Below are positions 1 through 9,074 of a stretch of 64,000 bases of DNA, one piece after another. A program made the translations under genes and the position numbers. Location of the stretch: positions 124,001 to 188,000 of the forward strand of contig NZ_RBHX01000002.1 in NCBI RefSeq assembly GCF_003626735.1. The letters are read 5' to 3'. Position 1 is the stretch's first letter, and each line of letters opens with the position of its first letter. This DNA is from Microbacterium sp. CGR2. Lineage in GTDB: Bacteria; Actinomycetota; Actinomycetes; Actinomycetales; Microbacteriaceae. Below the pieces are notes generated by a model. The model did no database searches, had not been told where the DNA came from, and worked only from the letters and a program-made list of their open reading frames with translations.

Positions 1-746
1 TCGATGCGGCCGAAACGCACCGGAGTGTTCAGCTCCGCCTCGTTGGGCGCGAGAAGCGCGCCGTAGAGGAACCCGGTGAGGCCGGTGACGAGCACGTTGA
101 GGACCACTCCGACGATGACCTGCTCCACGAGGTACTTGATCGCGAACGCCGCCAGAACGCTGGCGACGAGCACGCCGCCGATCATCGCCCCGAACAGGCC
201 GACGAACGCGTTCCCGGTGATGCTCGACAGCAGTGCGGCGGAGAAGGCACCGAGCAGCAGTTGCCCCTCGATGGCGACGTTGACCACGCCGGCCCGTTCG
301 CCGATGACGCCGCCGAGCGCGCCGAACACCAGCGGCACGGACAACGAGACCGCACCGAACAGGAGGCTGGTGACGGGGACCAGTCCGCCCGCCGCCGCCC
401 AGACCAGGAAGGCGAACACCGCGATCACGCTGAAGGCCACGATGAGCCAGAGCGACGGGCGACGGTAGTTCCACGCCTGCAGGAACGCACCGACGACCAG
501 CACGACCATGACCCCGAGGAGAACCCACGAGGTCGGGGCTGTGGGCAGCGCCACGTCCGGGAGTTCGAACGCCGAGGACCGATCGCCGAGGCGGAAGGTG
601 CTCGTACCCGTGCGCGGCGCGAGCAGGAAGAGCAGTGCCAGCAGCACGGTCGCTCCTGCGAGCACGAGCGGTGCCTTGAGGTGCCGCTCACGAACGGTCG
701 TGAACTGGACCGTTCCGTCTGCGGCCTGCTTCTGCACGAGAGACAT
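1..746 (-). CDS. ABC transporter permease 2, nucleoside/BMP-type importer (3' end outside window)
   Basis: The second inner-membrane permease of a basic-membrane-protein (BMP) family importer. The visible 248 codons start at an ATG at 746, which overlaps the stop of the upstream permease by one base (TGATG), so the two are translationally coupled. A short charged N-terminus is followed by several hydrophobic segments, and the conserved permease stretch GALGGVIGERAGVVNVAIEG is plain. This belongs to the RbsC/NupC-like branch (BPD_transp_2). It works with the permease, ATPase and lipoprotein upstream; in this family the substrates are usually nucleosides. The C-terminus lies beyond the window start. 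Confidence 0.9.
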   Translation of the reverse strand, partial: MSLVQKQAADGTVQFTTVRERHLKAPLVLAGATVLLALLFLLAPRTGTSTFRLGDRSSAFELPDVALPTAPTSWVLLGVMVVLVVGAFLQAWNYRRPSLWLIVAFSVIAVFAFLVWAAAGGLVPVTSLLFGAVSLSVPLVFGALGGVIGERAGVVNVAIEGQLLLGAFSAALLSSITGNAFVGLFGAMIGGVLVASVLAAFAIKYLVEQVIVGVVLNVLVTGLTGFLYGALLAPNEAELNTPVRFGRI

Positions 747-2065
747 CACGCCATCACCGCTTTCTTCGCCGCTTTGCCTCGGGCTTTGGCTGCCTTCTCG
801 GCATCGGACTTGGGCAGGAAGAACACCGTGCGCAGCAGCGGCGGTGCCGCGATGAACAGCACCACGAGCGACTGCACCACGAGCACGATGTCGACGGGGA
901 TGTCCTGTGCCTGCATCGAGAACGACCCGGCCTTGAGCGCACCGAAGAGGATGCCGGCGGCGAAGGTCCCCCACGCGCGACTGCGTCCGAGGAGAGCGAC
1001 CGTGATGGCGTCGAATCCGATGCCCGCGTCGATCGTCTCGGTCACACCCGACGTGACGGCGCCCTGGATCTGGTTCATGCCGGCGAGACCGGCGAGGCCG
1101 CCGGCGAAGAGCATCGCGTAGACGTAGATCCGCTGCACGCTGATGCCCGCCGCGCGTGCCGCATGCGGGTTCTCACCGACGGCGCGCATCCGCATTCCCA
1201 GGGCCGACCGCTCGATGAGCCACCATACGAACAGGGTGGCCACGACGACGATCACGAAACCGAGGTCGAGCAGCGGGAACTGCGGTCCCAGCAGCTCGGG
1301 GAACTGAGCGCTCTGCGGCGTCGCCGATCCCAGCGCCTGGTTGGTGCCGGGCTTCTGCAGCAGTCCCGGTGTGCGGATCATCCACAGCAGCAGGTAATAC
1401 GCCACGTAGTTGAGCATGATCGTCAGGATCACCTCGTGCGCTCCGGTGCGCGCCTTGAGCAGGCCGGCGACACCGCCCCAGAGTGCGCCGCCGGCGATGC
1501 CGGCGATCAGCGTGGCCAGGATGTGCAGCCAGATCGGCAGGTCGAGGTTGAAGGTGAGCAGCGCCGCGACGCCCACGCCGATGAGCATCTGTCCGCGTGC
1601 ACCGATGTTGAACAGTCCGACGCGGAACGCGAGAGCGACGCCGAGACCGGCGGCGATCAGCGGGGCCGCGAAACCGAGGGTGTTCGTGAGCGGGCGGATC
1701 TGCGCCGCGAAGTCCGCTCCTCGCGCGTTGAAGATCGCCCCGCGGACCAGCGCTTCATAGCCGTTGTAGACCGCGTTCCAGACTGCGGCGAAGGTGTCGC
1801 CGGGCTGGTTGAAGAAGTAGACGGATGCCGTCTGCACATCTTCGTTGGTCAGGGCGATGAGGATGCCGCCCACGATCAGCGCCAGCACGATCGCCAGGAT
1901 CGTGGTGACGGCGCTGCCTCGCAGGATCTCCTTGAGGACGACGTTGCCGCGTGGTGCGTCCGGCACCCCGGACGGGTCGCGGGGAACCGTGCCCGTGCTC
2001 GTGCCGAGCTGCTCGGGCGGGAGCCCCTTGGTCACGTCGCCCGCACCGGGCGTCGATCCGCTCAC
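746..2065 (-). CDS. ABC transporter permease 1, nucleoside/BMP-type importer
   Basis: 439-residue membrane permease of the BPD_transp_2 type. A roughly 45-residue polar N-terminus precedes the first membrane segment (about 50-72), followed by a loop near 85-130 and about eight further hydrophobic helices. The motif FRVGLFNIGARGQMLIG near residues 148-164 matches the family. The GTG start at 2065 overlaps the ATPase stop by 4 bases (GTGA), and the gene overlaps permease 2 by one base, so ATPase, permease 1 and permease 2 form a tightly coupled operon. It is predicted to form the transmembrane channel with permease 2. Confidence in the family is high; the substrate (nucleosides) is inferred from the BMP lipoprotein. 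Confidence 0.92.
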   Translation of the reverse strand: MSGSTPGAGDVTKGLPPEQLGTSTGTVPRDPSGVPDAPRGNVVLKEILRGSAVTTILAIVLALIVGGILIALTNEDVQTASVYFFNQPGDTFAAVWNAVYNGYEALVRGAIFNARGADFAAQIRPLTNTLGFAAPLIAAGLGVALAFRVGLFNIGARGQMLIGVGVAALLTFNLDLPIWLHILATLIAGIAGGALWGGVAGLLKARTGAHEVILTIMLNYVAYYLLLWMIRTPGLLQKPGTNQALGSATPQSAQFPELLGPQFPLLDLGFVIVVVATLFVWWLIERSALGMRMRAVGENPHAARAAGISVQRIYVYAMLFAGGLAGLAGMNQIQGAVTSGVTETIDAGIGFDAITVALLGRSRAWGTFAAGILFGALKAGSFSMQAQDIPVDIVLVVQSLVVLFIAAPPLLRTVFFLPKSDAEKAAKARGKAAKKAVMA

Positions 2066-3576
2066 GCGGTCACCTCCGCATCGGCCGCTCCGGCCATCAT
2101 GAGTCCGAGTGTGTCTCGGGGTGTGTCACCCGGGACGATGCCGATGATCGTGCCGCGGTACATCACGGCGATCCGGTCGGCGAGAGCTGCGACCTCGTCG
2201 AGCTCGGTGGAGACGACGATGACCGGGATGCCGGCATCCCTGGTCTCGATGATCCGTTTGTGGATGAACTCGATCGAACCGACGTCGACGCCACGGGTCG
2301 GCTGCGCCGCCACCAGCAGCCGGAGATCGCGGCTCATCTCGCGCGCGATCACGACCTTCTGCTGGTTTCCACCGGAAAGCGTCCCGGCAGGCGTCTGCGG
2401 ACCCTGAGCACGGATGTCGTACTCACGGATGCGCGCCTGCGCGAATTCCTCGAGCTCGCCGCGACGAAGGGTGCCCACCCGGCTGAACGCGGGATCGTCC
2501 GATCGGTCGAGGATGAGGTTCTCGGCGACCGAGAACCCGGCGACCAGACCGTCTTCCTTGCGGTCCTCCGGGACGAATCCGACGCCGGCGTCGAGGATCG
2601 AGCGCACGCTCTTGCCGACGAGGTCCGCCCCGTCGAGGCGGATGGTGCCTTCGACACGCGCGGCGAGGCCGACGATGGCCTCGACCAGCTCGGTCTGTCC
2701 GTTGCCCTGCACACCGGCGATCGCGAGCACCTCGCCCGGCCGCACCGAGAAGTTCACGTCATCGACGACGATCGCACCGGCGGCGGTGAGCACCCGCAGG
2801 CCCGTGACCTCGAGGCCGCCGTCGCCGAGGCGGGGTGGCTCCTTGTGCACGGTGAGTTCGACGGCCCGGCCGACCATGAGCGAGGCGAGTTCGGCGTTCG
2901 TGGCCGTCGGCGACGCCTCGCCGACGATGCGCCCGAGGCGCACGATCGTGATCTTGTCGGCCACTTCGCGCACCTCGCGCAGCTTGTGGGTGATGAAGAC
3001 GATCGCTGTGCCCTCGTCGCGGAGCTGACGCATGATGCCCATCAGCTCGTCCGTCTCCTGGGGCGTCAGGACCGCCGTCGGCTCATCGAAGACGAGCACC
3101 TTCGCGTCGCGGGAGAGGGCCTTGATGATCTCGACGCGCTGCTGCACTCCGACGGGGAGGTCGCCCACCAGGGCGTCCGGGTCGATGTCGAACCCGAACC
3201 GCGATGCGACCGCGCGCACGTGGGCGCGCGCTTCGGCGATGTCGAGTGTGCCGAGTGCCTTGGTCTGCTCGTGTCCGAGCATCACGTTCTCCGCCACCGT
3301 GAACACCGGAACGAGCATGAAGTGCTGGTGCACCATTCCGATGCCGGCGGCCATCGCATCACCGGGTCCACGGAAGTGGTGGACGACGTCGTCGAGGAGG
3401 ATCTCTCCCTCGTCGGCCTGATAGAGGCCGTAGAGCACGTTCATGAGGGTGGACTTGCCCGCCCCGTTCTCCCCCAGCAGCGCATGGATCTGCCCGGGTT
3501 CGACGACCAGGTCGATGTGGTCGTTGGCCACGAGGCTGCCGAACCGCTTGGTGATGCCACGAAGTTCGAGCTTCAT
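2062..3576 (-). CDS. ABC transporter ATPase with two nucleotide-binding domains, nucleoside/BMP-type
   Basis: 504-residue tandem ATPase. The first domain has Walker [10 protein letters not shown] near residues 35-43 and a Walker B ending in DEPTA. The second domain has the degenerate Walker A region GVQGNGQTEL, an LSGGNQQK signature and a TRGVDVGS Walker B area, as usual for RbsA/BmpB-type double ATPases, where the second site is often inactive. It powers the two permeases encoded immediately downstream. The ATG at 3576 is preceded by TAGGGT ending exactly 6 nt upstream, which places transcription start on the start codon (leaderless). A strong hairpin at 3673-3709 separates it from the lipoprotein gene upstream. 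Confidence 0.93.
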   Translation of the reverse strand: MKLELRGITKRFGSLVANDHIDLVVEPGQIHALLGENGAGKSTLMNVLYGLYQADEGEILLDDVVHHFRGPGDAMAAGIGMVHQHFMLVPVFTVAENVMLGHEQTKALGTLDIAEARAHVRAVASRFGFDIDPDALVGDLPVGVQQRVEIIKALSRDAKVLVFDEPTAVLTPQETDELMGIMRQLRDEGTAIVFITHKLREVREVADKITIVRLGRIVGEASPTATNAELASLMVGRAVELTVHKEPPRLGDGGLEVTGLRVLTAAGAIVVDDVNFSVRPGEVLAIAGVQGNGQTELVEAIVGLAARVEGTIRLDGADLVGKSVRSILDAGVGFVPEDRKEDGLVAGFSVAENLILDRSDDPAFSRVGTLRRGELEEFAQARIREYDIRAQGPQTPAGTLSGGNQQKVVIAREMSRDLRLLVAAQPTRGVDVGSIEFIHKRIIETRDAGIPVIVVSTELDEVAALADRIAVMYRGTIIGIVPGDTPRDTLGLMMAGAADAEVTA

Positions 3577-3582
3577 ATCTGC

Positions 3583-3588
3583 ACCCTA
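3583..3588 (-). promoter_or_regulatory. Predicted leaderless -10 box of the BMP-type ATPase gene
   Basis: TAGGGT on the minus strand with a 6-nt gap (GCAGAT) to the ATG at 3576. This is the spacing expected when the transcript starts at the A of the start codon. No good -35 is visible. Confidence 0.5.
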
Positions 3589-3672
3589 TCCAGAAGAATT
3601 CGAAGAGTCGCATACGAATTGCATGCTCGACCGGCCGCATGACGCGGACCGGCGCAGACATCCGTCCACGGC

Positions 3673-3709
3673 GCGGGGCGAGTGGCCTCTTGTCGGCCAC
3701 TCGCCCCGC
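3673..3709 (-). terminator. Hairpin terminator/attenuator after the BMP lipoprotein gene
   Basis: Perfect 15-bp inverted repeat (GCGGGGCGAGTGGCC and its complement) with a 7-nt loop, 18 bp past the lipoprotein stop. There is no clear U-tract. Lying between lipoprotein and ATPase genes it probably limits read-through, giving more lipoprotein than transporter. Confidence 0.75.
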
Positions 3710-3727
3710 CCTTGAACTCGATGTCGG

Positions 3728-4840
3728 TTACGGGGAGTTCGGGGACTCCACCGTGATGTCGCCGGCGACGATCTGGTCCTGCAGGGCCGAGATCTCGTCC
3801 ATCAGCCCGTCCGGAAGCTCGCCCTCGAAGTCACCGAAGCCCGAGAGCTTGACGCCCTCGTTCTCGAGCGTTCCGACGTACGGAGCCGGGTCGAAGTCGC
3901 CTTCGGCCGCTGCGATGGTGGCGTCGTGGACGGCCACGTCGATCGCCTTCATGATCGAGAAGAGCGTGACGTCGGCCACGCTCGAGTCAGCGACGGCGAG
4001 GTCGCTGTCGACACCGACGATGAGCGTGTCTTCACCGCTGTCGGCGATGGCTGCGGCCGCGCTCTGGTAGATGGGTCCGCCGACGGGAAGGATGACGTCG
4101 ACGCCCTGGTCGAGCACACCCTGAGCCGTCTGCTTCGCGGTGTCGTTCGCGTCGAAGCCGCCGGTGAAGGAGCCCTTCTGCGTCTCGATGTCCCAGCCGA
4201 AGACCTCGACGGCGCCGGACTTGTCTTCGTTGTACTTCTCCACGCCGAGCTGGAAGCCGTCCATGAAGACCGCGACAGACGGGATCTGCATTCCGCCGAA
4301 GGTGCCCACCTTGTTGACGCCGCTCTCGGCCGACCATGCCGCCGAGGCGTATCCGCCCAGGTACGCCGCCTGAGCCGTGTCGAAGACGAGGGGCTTGATG
4401 TTGGGAGCGTCGGTCGTCCCGTCGAAGTCGTTGTCCGCGTAGTCGTCGATGATCGCGTAGTCGATCTCCGGGTTCGCGAGAGCCGACTCGACCGTGGCCG
4501 CCGACAGCTTGAAGCCCACCGCGACGATGAGCGAGCAGCCCTCCGAGACGGCGGTCTCGAGGTTGGGCGCGTAGTCGTTGTCGTTCGCCGACTCGAACTC
4601 GAGAGGCTTGATGCCCAGTTCCTCGGCGGCGCTGTCCATGCCTTCCTTGGCCGACTGGTTGAACGACTTGTCGTTCCAGCCTCCGGCGTCCGAGATGAGG
4701 CAGGGGATGAAGTCAGAGTCGACCGGCTTCGTGGAGCCTTCGCCCGATTCGGTCGGCGCCTGGCCGCAACCGGCGAGCGCGAAGACGACTCCGGCGGCGA
4801 GCGTCGCGCCGAGAAGCTTCTTGGTGGTGGAGATGGTCAA
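3728..4840 (-). CDS. BMP family substrate-binding lipoprotein (nucleoside-type)
   Basis: About 370 residues. The TTG at 4840 is chosen because it lies 6 nt after AGGAGG and directly precedes a lipoprotein signal peptide (TTKKLLGATLAAGV, lipobox LAGC, lipidated Cys25). The in-frame extension upstream has no signal features. The mature part carries BMP-family hallmarks: ISDAGGWNDKSFNQSA near the N-terminus, then GFKLS, GGYASAAWS and KVGTFGG. It is expected to bind nucleosides outside the membrane and hand them to the two downstream permeases. It is the first gene of the locus, separated from the ATPase by a 15-bp-stem hairpin, and its upstream region holds inverted and direct repeats (see 4897-4954). 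Confidence 0.92.
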   Translation of the reverse strand: MTISTTKKLLGATLAAGVVFALAGCGQAPTESGEGSTKPVDSDFIPCLISDAGGWNDKSFNQSAKEGMDSAAEELGIKPLEFESANDNDYAPNLETAVSEGCSLIVAVGFKLSAATVESALANPEIDYAIIDDYADNDFDGTTDAPNIKPLVFDTAQAAYLGGYASAAWSAESGVNKVGTFGGMQIPSVAVFMDGFQLGVEKYNEDKSGAVEVFGWDIETQKGSFTGGFDANDTAKQTAQGVLDQGVDVILPVGGPIYQSAAAAIADSGEDTLIVGVDSDLAVADSSVADVTLFSIMKAIDVAVHDATIAAAEGDFDPAPYVGTLENEGVKLSGFGDFEGELPDGLMDEISALQDQIVAGDITVESPNSP

Positions 4841-4896
4841 CGGATGCCTCCTCAACGAACCCGCGGCCATCGCGGATCGCTCAAAGTTACCTACTG

Positions 4897-4954
4897 TTTC
4901 AGCTTTTGTGCACACCGGCGCGGGGCGCGCTGGCGAAAGGTTACAAAGCTGAAA
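4897..4954. promoter_or_regulatory. Inverted/direct repeat cluster upstream of the BMP lipoprotein (candidate operator)
   Basis: TTTCAGCTTT at 4897-4906 and its perfect complement AAAGCTGAAA at 4945-4954 are 38 bp apart. On the minus strand each is followed by a related string (GTAACCTTT and GTAACTTT). The downstream copy sits about 60 bp before the TTG start, near a plausible -10 (TAGGTA). This reads as a two-site operator for an unidentified regulator. Confidence 0.4.
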
Positions 4955-4987
4955 TCTGCGCGACACATGAGCACCGAGGCGTGCTCA

Positions 4988-6103
4988 TCAGAGCACATCC
5001 CCCTGCCCGGTCAGCTTCAGCGACTCCACGACTCCCTTGACGCGCTGCGCGTTCTGCACGGTGGTGACCAGCAGCGCGTCAGGAGTGTCGACGACGACGA
5101 TGTCCTGCACGCCGACCAGGCTGATCACGCGAGAGGTCTGGCTCACGAGGATTCCGCTCGCGGCATCCGACAGCACTCGCGCATTGGGGCCGAGGACGGC
5201 GAGGTCGTTCTTGCGGCCGTTCGTGATGAGCTTGGTCAGTGAGGCGAAGTCTCCGACGTCGTCCCAGTCGAAGTGCCCGGGCACGACCGCGAGGCGTCCG
5301 CGACGAGCTGCCGGCTCTGCGACGGCGTAGTCGATCGCGATCTTCTTCAGCCGTGGCCAGATCCGGTCGACAGCAGGGCCACGTCGCTCACGGTCATCCC
5401 ACGCTTCAGCGAGTTCGAGCAGGCCCGCGTGGAGCTCGGGTTCGTTGGCGGCGAGTTCTTCGAGCAGCACGCTCGCCTTGGCGATGAACATGCCGGCGTT
5501 CCAGAGATAACCGCGATCCGCGAGATAGGCCTTCGCCGTGTCGAGGTCCGGCTTCTCCACGAAGCTCTCCACGAGCGCAGCCTCCCGGGCGCGGTCCACC
5601 ACGAGCTCCGGACCTTTCTTGATGTAGCCGAATCCGATGGCCGGCTCCGTCGGGGCGATGCCGATCGTGCAGATGTACCCCTCGCGGGCCACCTCGACCG
5701 CGTCGCGCACGGCGAATTCGAACACCCGGGTGCCGCGGATCACGTGATCCGCGCTGAACGACCCGATGATCACCTCCGGATCGCGGCGGTGCAGGATCGC
5801 GGCAGCCAGGCCGATGGCCGCCGCGGATTCGCGCGGTTCGGACTCCAGGAAGACATTGACATCCGCGATCCCCGGCAGCTCCGCTTCCACCGCCGCCCGA
5901 TGCGCGCGCCCCGTCACGACCGCGATCCGATCAGGCCCGGTGAGCGGCTCGAGGCGATCCCAGGTGTCGCGGAGCAGCGAATGCCCCGAGCCCGTGAGGT
6001 CGTGCAGGAACTTCGGCGCGTCCGCCCGAGAAAGGGGCCACAGCCTGCTGCCGATGCCACCGGCGGGGATCACCGCGTAGAAGTCCTTGATCGGCTCGCT
6101 CAT
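4988..6103 (-). CDS. manC: Mannose-1-phosphate guanylyltransferase (GDP-mannose pyrophosphorylase)
   Basis: 371 residues. It makes GDP-mannose from mannose 1-phosphate and GTP in the cytoplasm, for glycan and lipoglycan synthesis. The nucleotidyltransferase signature is near the N-terminus (AVIPAGGIGSRLWPLSR, residues about 10-26). SADHVI and the later FVEKPD motif follow, and the length fits the single-domain class without the isomerase fusion. The ATG at 6103 follows TACGCT with a 6-nt gap, so the mRNA is probably leaderless. It is transcribed away from sdhC. It is not adjacent to the mannoside locus at 39-48 kb. Confidence 0.93.
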   Translation of the reverse strand: MSEPIKDFYAVIPAGGIGSRLWPLSRADAPKFLHDLTGSGHSLLRDTWDRLEPLTGPDRIAVVTGRAHRAAVEAELPGIADVNVFLESEPRESAAAIGLAAAILHRRDPEVIIGSFSADHVIRGTRVFEFAVRDAVEVAREGYICTIGIAPTEPAIGFGYIKKGPELVVDRAREAALVESFVEKPDLDTAKAYLADRGYLWNAGMFIAKASVLLEELAANEPELHAGLLELAEAWDDRERRGPAVDRIWPRLKKIAIDYAVAEPAARRGRLAVVPGHFDWDDVGDFASLTKLITNGRKNDLAVLGPNARVLSDAASGILVSQTSRVISLVGVQDIVVVDTPDALLVTTVQNAQRVKGVVESLKLTGQGDVL

Positions 6104-6109
6104 GGAGTC

Positions 6110-6115
6110 AGCGTA
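6110..6115 (-). promoter_or_regulatory. Predicted leaderless -10 box of manC
   Basis: TACGCT on the minus strand with a 6-nt spacer (GACTCC) to the manC ATG, supporting that start codon and transcription start at or next to it. Confidence 0.5.
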
Positions 6116-6192
6116 TCGGGCTGCTCATCTGCGCTCCCTCGACTTTCGGCCTCCTGCGCCGCGGATCGCTCGGCGCTGTCGGCGACTTCGTC

Positions 6193-6206
6193 TCTCGACA
6201 TCGAGA
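6193..6206. promoter_or_regulatory. 14-bp palindrome in the manC-sdhC intergenic region
   Basis: TCTCGA, two bases, TCGAGA: a perfect 6-2-6 dyad about 140 bp upstream of the sdhC start. The surrounding gap (6116-6348) contains no gene. A partial hairpin-forming string lies near 6270-6287 (GCCTG, 9 nt, CAGGC). A regulator-binding site for the sdh operon is the simplest reading; the regulator is unknown. Confidence 0.35.
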
Positions 6207-6348
6207 TACTTAGGCTCCCCTTCGTCGCTCCCCCCGCGAGGACAGGAATAGGATGGACAGCGATCGGGCGTGCCTGACACTTCGACAGGCTCACTACTTG
6301 GACAAGCACCGCACGCGACCGAGTCACATCGATCCAGGGAGGACGACC

Positions 6349-6783
6349 GTGTCCACAAGCGCTCGCTTGACACCGTCGATTTCGGAAACCACGTCCAAGA
6401 CCCCCCGCGGCACCCTCTACCGGGGTCGCGAAGGCATGTGGTCGTGGGTGCTTCACCGCATCACCGGAGTCGCCATCTTCTTCTTCCTGTTGGTGCACGT
6501 GCTCGACACGGCACTGATCAGGGTGTCGCCGGAGGCGTACAACGCCGTCATCGGCACGTACAAGAACCCGATCATGGCGCTCGGCGAGGTGGTGCTGGTC
6601 GCCGGCATCGTGTTCCACGCCATGAACGGCCTGCGCATCATCGCGGTCGACTTCTGGTCGAAGGGCGCGAAGTACCAGCGCCAGCTCTTCTGGGGTGTCC
6701 TCGCGGTGTGGGTCGTCATCATGGCCGGCTTCGTGCCCCGCCACCTCATGCTCGCGTTCGCCGGCTTCGGAGGAGGACACTGA
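6349..6783 (+). CDS. sdhC: Succinate dehydrogenase cytochrome b556 subunit
   Basis: 144 residues, membrane anchor of respiratory complex II. Three hydrophobic helices are visible. The HRITGVAIFFFLLVH segment carries likely heme/quinone-site residues, and the second conserved His is in HAMNGLRII. The GTG at 6349 is preferred because AGGGAGG lies 6-7 nt upstream. A longer frame from 6253 would add a charged, non-conserved leader. It is the first gene of sdhCDAB; its stop overlaps the sdhD ATG by one base (TGATG). With SdhD it anchors the SdhA/SdhB head and passes electrons to menaquinone. Confidence 0.93.
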   Translation: MSTSARLTPSISETTSKTPRGTLYRGREGMWSWVLHRITGVAIFFFLLVHVLDTALIRVSPEAYNAVIGTYKNPIMALGEVVLVAGIVFHAMNGLRIIAVDFWSKGAKYQRQLFWGVLAVWVVIMAGFVPRHLMLAFAGFGGGH

Positions 6784-7226
6784 TGGCCACGCAGACCACT
6801 GCCGCCCCCGTGCGCCGCCAGCGCGGTGTGAACCTCGAGAAGTGGGGCTGGATCTTCATGCGCGTCTCGGGCGTCGTGCTCGTCGTGCTGATCTTCGGCC
6901 ACCTCTTCATCAACCTCATGGTCGGAGAGGGCATCCACGCCCTCGACTTCGCATTCATCGCCGGGAAGTTCGCCTCGCCGTTCTGGCAGTGGTGGGACGT
7001 CCTCATGCTCTGGCTCGCCCTGATCCACGGCGGCAACGGCATGCGGACGATCGTGAACGACTACGTGACCACCGAGAAGGCGCGCAAGGCGCTGGTCTGG
7101 GCGATCGGCCTCGCCGCCGGTCTGCTCATCGTCCTCGGCACGCTCGTCGTCTTCACGTTCGACCCGTGCCTGGGAGTGACCGAATCGAGCACGCTGTGGG
7201 AACAGTGCCAGACGCTGGGCAAGTAG
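6783..7226 (+). CDS. sdhD: Succinate dehydrogenase hydrophobic membrane anchor subunit
   Basis: 147 residues with three membrane helices (about 28-48, 68-92, 105-127). The conserved signature [13 protein letters not shown] near residues 86-98 holds the heme-ligand-type His. The ATG at 6783 overlaps the sdhC stop and has a GGAGGA Shine-Dalgarno inside the end of sdhC. It sits between sdhC and sdhA, as in other actinobacterial sdhCDAB operons, and forms the quinone-reducing anchor with SdhC. Confidence 0.92.
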   Translation: MATQTTAAPVRRQRGVNLEKWGWIFMRVSGVVLVVLIFGHLFINLMVGEGIHALDFAFIAGKFASPFWQWWDVLMLWLALIHGGNGMRTIVNDYVTTEKARKALVWAIGLAAGLLIVLGTLVVFTFDPCLGVTESSTLWEQCQTLGK

Positions 7227-7245
7227 AAGAGAAGGCAAACGAGAA

Positions 7246-9072
7246 GTGACTGCAGAGACCCAGGATTCCGTCGTCCGCGACGGCGTGCACTACCACCAGT
7301 TCGACATCGTCATCGTCGGCGCCGGAGGCGCGGGGATGCGTGCGGCGATCGAAGCCGGCTCCGGCGCGAAGACCGCCGTGATCTCCAAGCTGTACCCCAC
7401 GCGCTCCCACACCGGAGCCGCGCAGGGCGGCATGGCGGCGGCCCTCGCCAATGTCGAAGAAGACTCCTGGGAGTGGCACACCTTCGACACGGTGAAGGGC
7501 GGCGACTACCTCGTCGACCAGGATGCTGCCGAGATCCTCGCGAAGGAGGCGATCGACGCCGTCATCGACCTCGAGAACATGGGCCTCCCCTTCAACCGCA
7601 CGCCAGAGGGAAAGATCGACCAGCGCCGTTTCGGCGGCCACACGGCTGAGCACGGCAAGACGCCGGTGCGGCGCGCGTGCTACGCCGCCGACCGCACAGG
7701 TCACATGATCCTGCAGACGCTGTTCCAGAACTGCGTGAAGCTGGGCATCAACTTCTTCAACGAGTTCTACGTGCTCGACCTGCTCACGGTGAAGGATGCC
7801 GACGGCACGACGCAGGTCTCCGGTGTGGTCGCCTACGACCTCGCCACCGGTGAGCTGCACGTCTTCCAGGCCAAGGCCGTCATCTTCGCGACCGGCGGGT
7901 TCGGCAAGATCTTCAAGACGACTTCCAACGCGCACACCCTCACCGGTGACGGCGTCGGCATCGTCTGGCGCAAGGGCCTCCCCCTCGAAGACCTGGAGTT
8001 CTTCCAGTTCCATCCGACGGGTCTGGCCGGTCTCGGCATCCTGCTGACCGAGGGCGCCCGCGGTGAGGGCGCGATTCTGCGCAACGCCTCCGGCGAACGA
8101 TTCATGGAGCGCTATGCGCCCACGATCAAAGACCTCGCCCCGCGTGACATCGTCGCGCGCTGCATGGTCCAGGAGGTCGCGGAAGGCCGCGGCGCCGGCC
8201 CCCACAAGGACTACGTGCTGCTGGACTGCACGCACCTGGGAGCCGAAGTGCTCGAGACCAAGCTTCCCGACATCACCGAGTTCGCGCGCACCTACCTGGG
8301 CGTCGACCCGGTGGTGGAGCCCGTTCCGGTGATGCCCACCGCGCACTACGCCATGGGCGGCATCCCGACCAACAACGAGGCCGAGGTGCTCGCCGACAAC
8401 ACCACGGTGGTCCCCGGTCTCTATGCGGCCGGCGAGTGCGCCTGCGTGTCGGTGCACGGCGCGAACCGCCTGGGCACCAACTCCCTCCTCGACATCAACG
8501 TCTTCGGCAAGCGTGCCGGGCGGAACGCGGTCGAGTACGTCAAGACCGCCGAGTTCGTGCCGCTTCCGGAGAACCCCGCCGGCTTCGTCTCGGGGATGCT
8601 CGAGGGCTTGCGCAACAACCAGGGAACCGAGCGCATCGCCGTGCTCCGCAAGGCGCTCCAGGACGAGATGGACAAGGGCGCACAGGTCTTCCGCACCCAC
8701 GAGTCGCTCGAGCACGTCCTCGGCGTCATCAAGGAACTGCGCGACCGCTACATGAACGTGCACGTCGACGACAAGGGCAAGCGCTTCAACACCGACCTGC
8801 TCGAGGCCGTCGAGCTGGGATTCCTGCTCGACATCGCCGAGGTCGTGGTCTACGCGGCCCAGAACCGCCAGGAGAGCCGTGGCGGGCACATGCGCGACGA
8901 CTTCCCGAAGCGCGACGACGAGAAGTACATGCAGCACACGATGGCCTACCTGACGGGCGACCCGCATTCGTCCACACCGAGCGATCACATCGAGCTCGGC
9001 TGGAAGCCCGTGGTGTTCACGAAGAACGAACAGGGCGAGTTGAACTACCCGCCGATGGAGAGGAAGTACTGA
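7246..9072 (+). CDS. sdhA: Succinate dehydrogenase flavoprotein subunit
   Basis: 608 residues, usual family length. An FAD-binding Rossmann motif ([16 protein letters not shown]) lies near residues 22-37. The covalent FAD-His region [15 protein letters not shown] follows, then the substrate-site motifs FHPTGL and [13 protein letters not shown]. It oxidises succinate to fumarate on the cytoplasmic face and passes electrons to SdhB. The GTG start at 7246 follows a GAGAAG stretch after a 19-bp gap from sdhD. Only two bases separate its stop from the sdhB ATG. Confidence 0.96.
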   Translation: MTAETQDSVVRDGVHYHQFDIVIVGAGGAGMRAAIEAGSGAKTAVISKLYPTRSHTGAAQGGMAAALANVEEDSWEWHTFDTVKGGDYLVDQDAAEILAKEAIDAVIDLENMGLPFNRTPEGKIDQRRFGGHTAEHGKTPVRRACYAADRTGHMILQTLFQNCVKLGINFFNEFYVLDLLTVKDADGTTQVSGVVAYDLATGELHVFQAKAVIFATGGFGKIFKTTSNAHTLTGDGVGIVWRKGLPLEDLEFFQFHPTGLAGLGILLTEGARGEGAILRNASGERFMERYAPTIKDLAPRDIVARCMVQEVAEGRGAGPHKDYVLLDCTHLGAEVLETKLPDITEFARTYLGVDPVVEPVPVMPTAHYAMGGIPTNNEAEVLADNTTVVPGLYAAGECACVSVHGANRLGTNSLLDINVFGKRAGRNAVEYVKTAEFVPLPENPAGFVSGMLEGLRNNQGTERIAVLRKALQDEMDKGAQVFRTHESLEHVLGVIKELRDRYMNVHVDDKGKRFNTDLLEAVELGFLLDIAEVVVYAAQNRQESRGGHMRDDFPKRDDEKYMQHTMAYLTGDPHSSTPSDHIELGWKPVVFTKNEQGELNYPPMERKY

Positions 9073-9074
9073 GC

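Noticed and set aside
1951..3642. Long plus-strand open frame (563 codons) opposite the BMP ATPase gene
   Set aside because: Codon-shadow of a high-GC gene on the other strand; the protein is low-complexity, rich in Asp/His/Arg, with no domain, and the minus-strand ATPase is unmistakable.
6253..6348. N-terminal extension of SdhC from the ATG at 6253
   Set aside because: The extra 32 residues are charged and unlike SdhC, while the GTG at 6349 has a strong Shine-Dalgarno.
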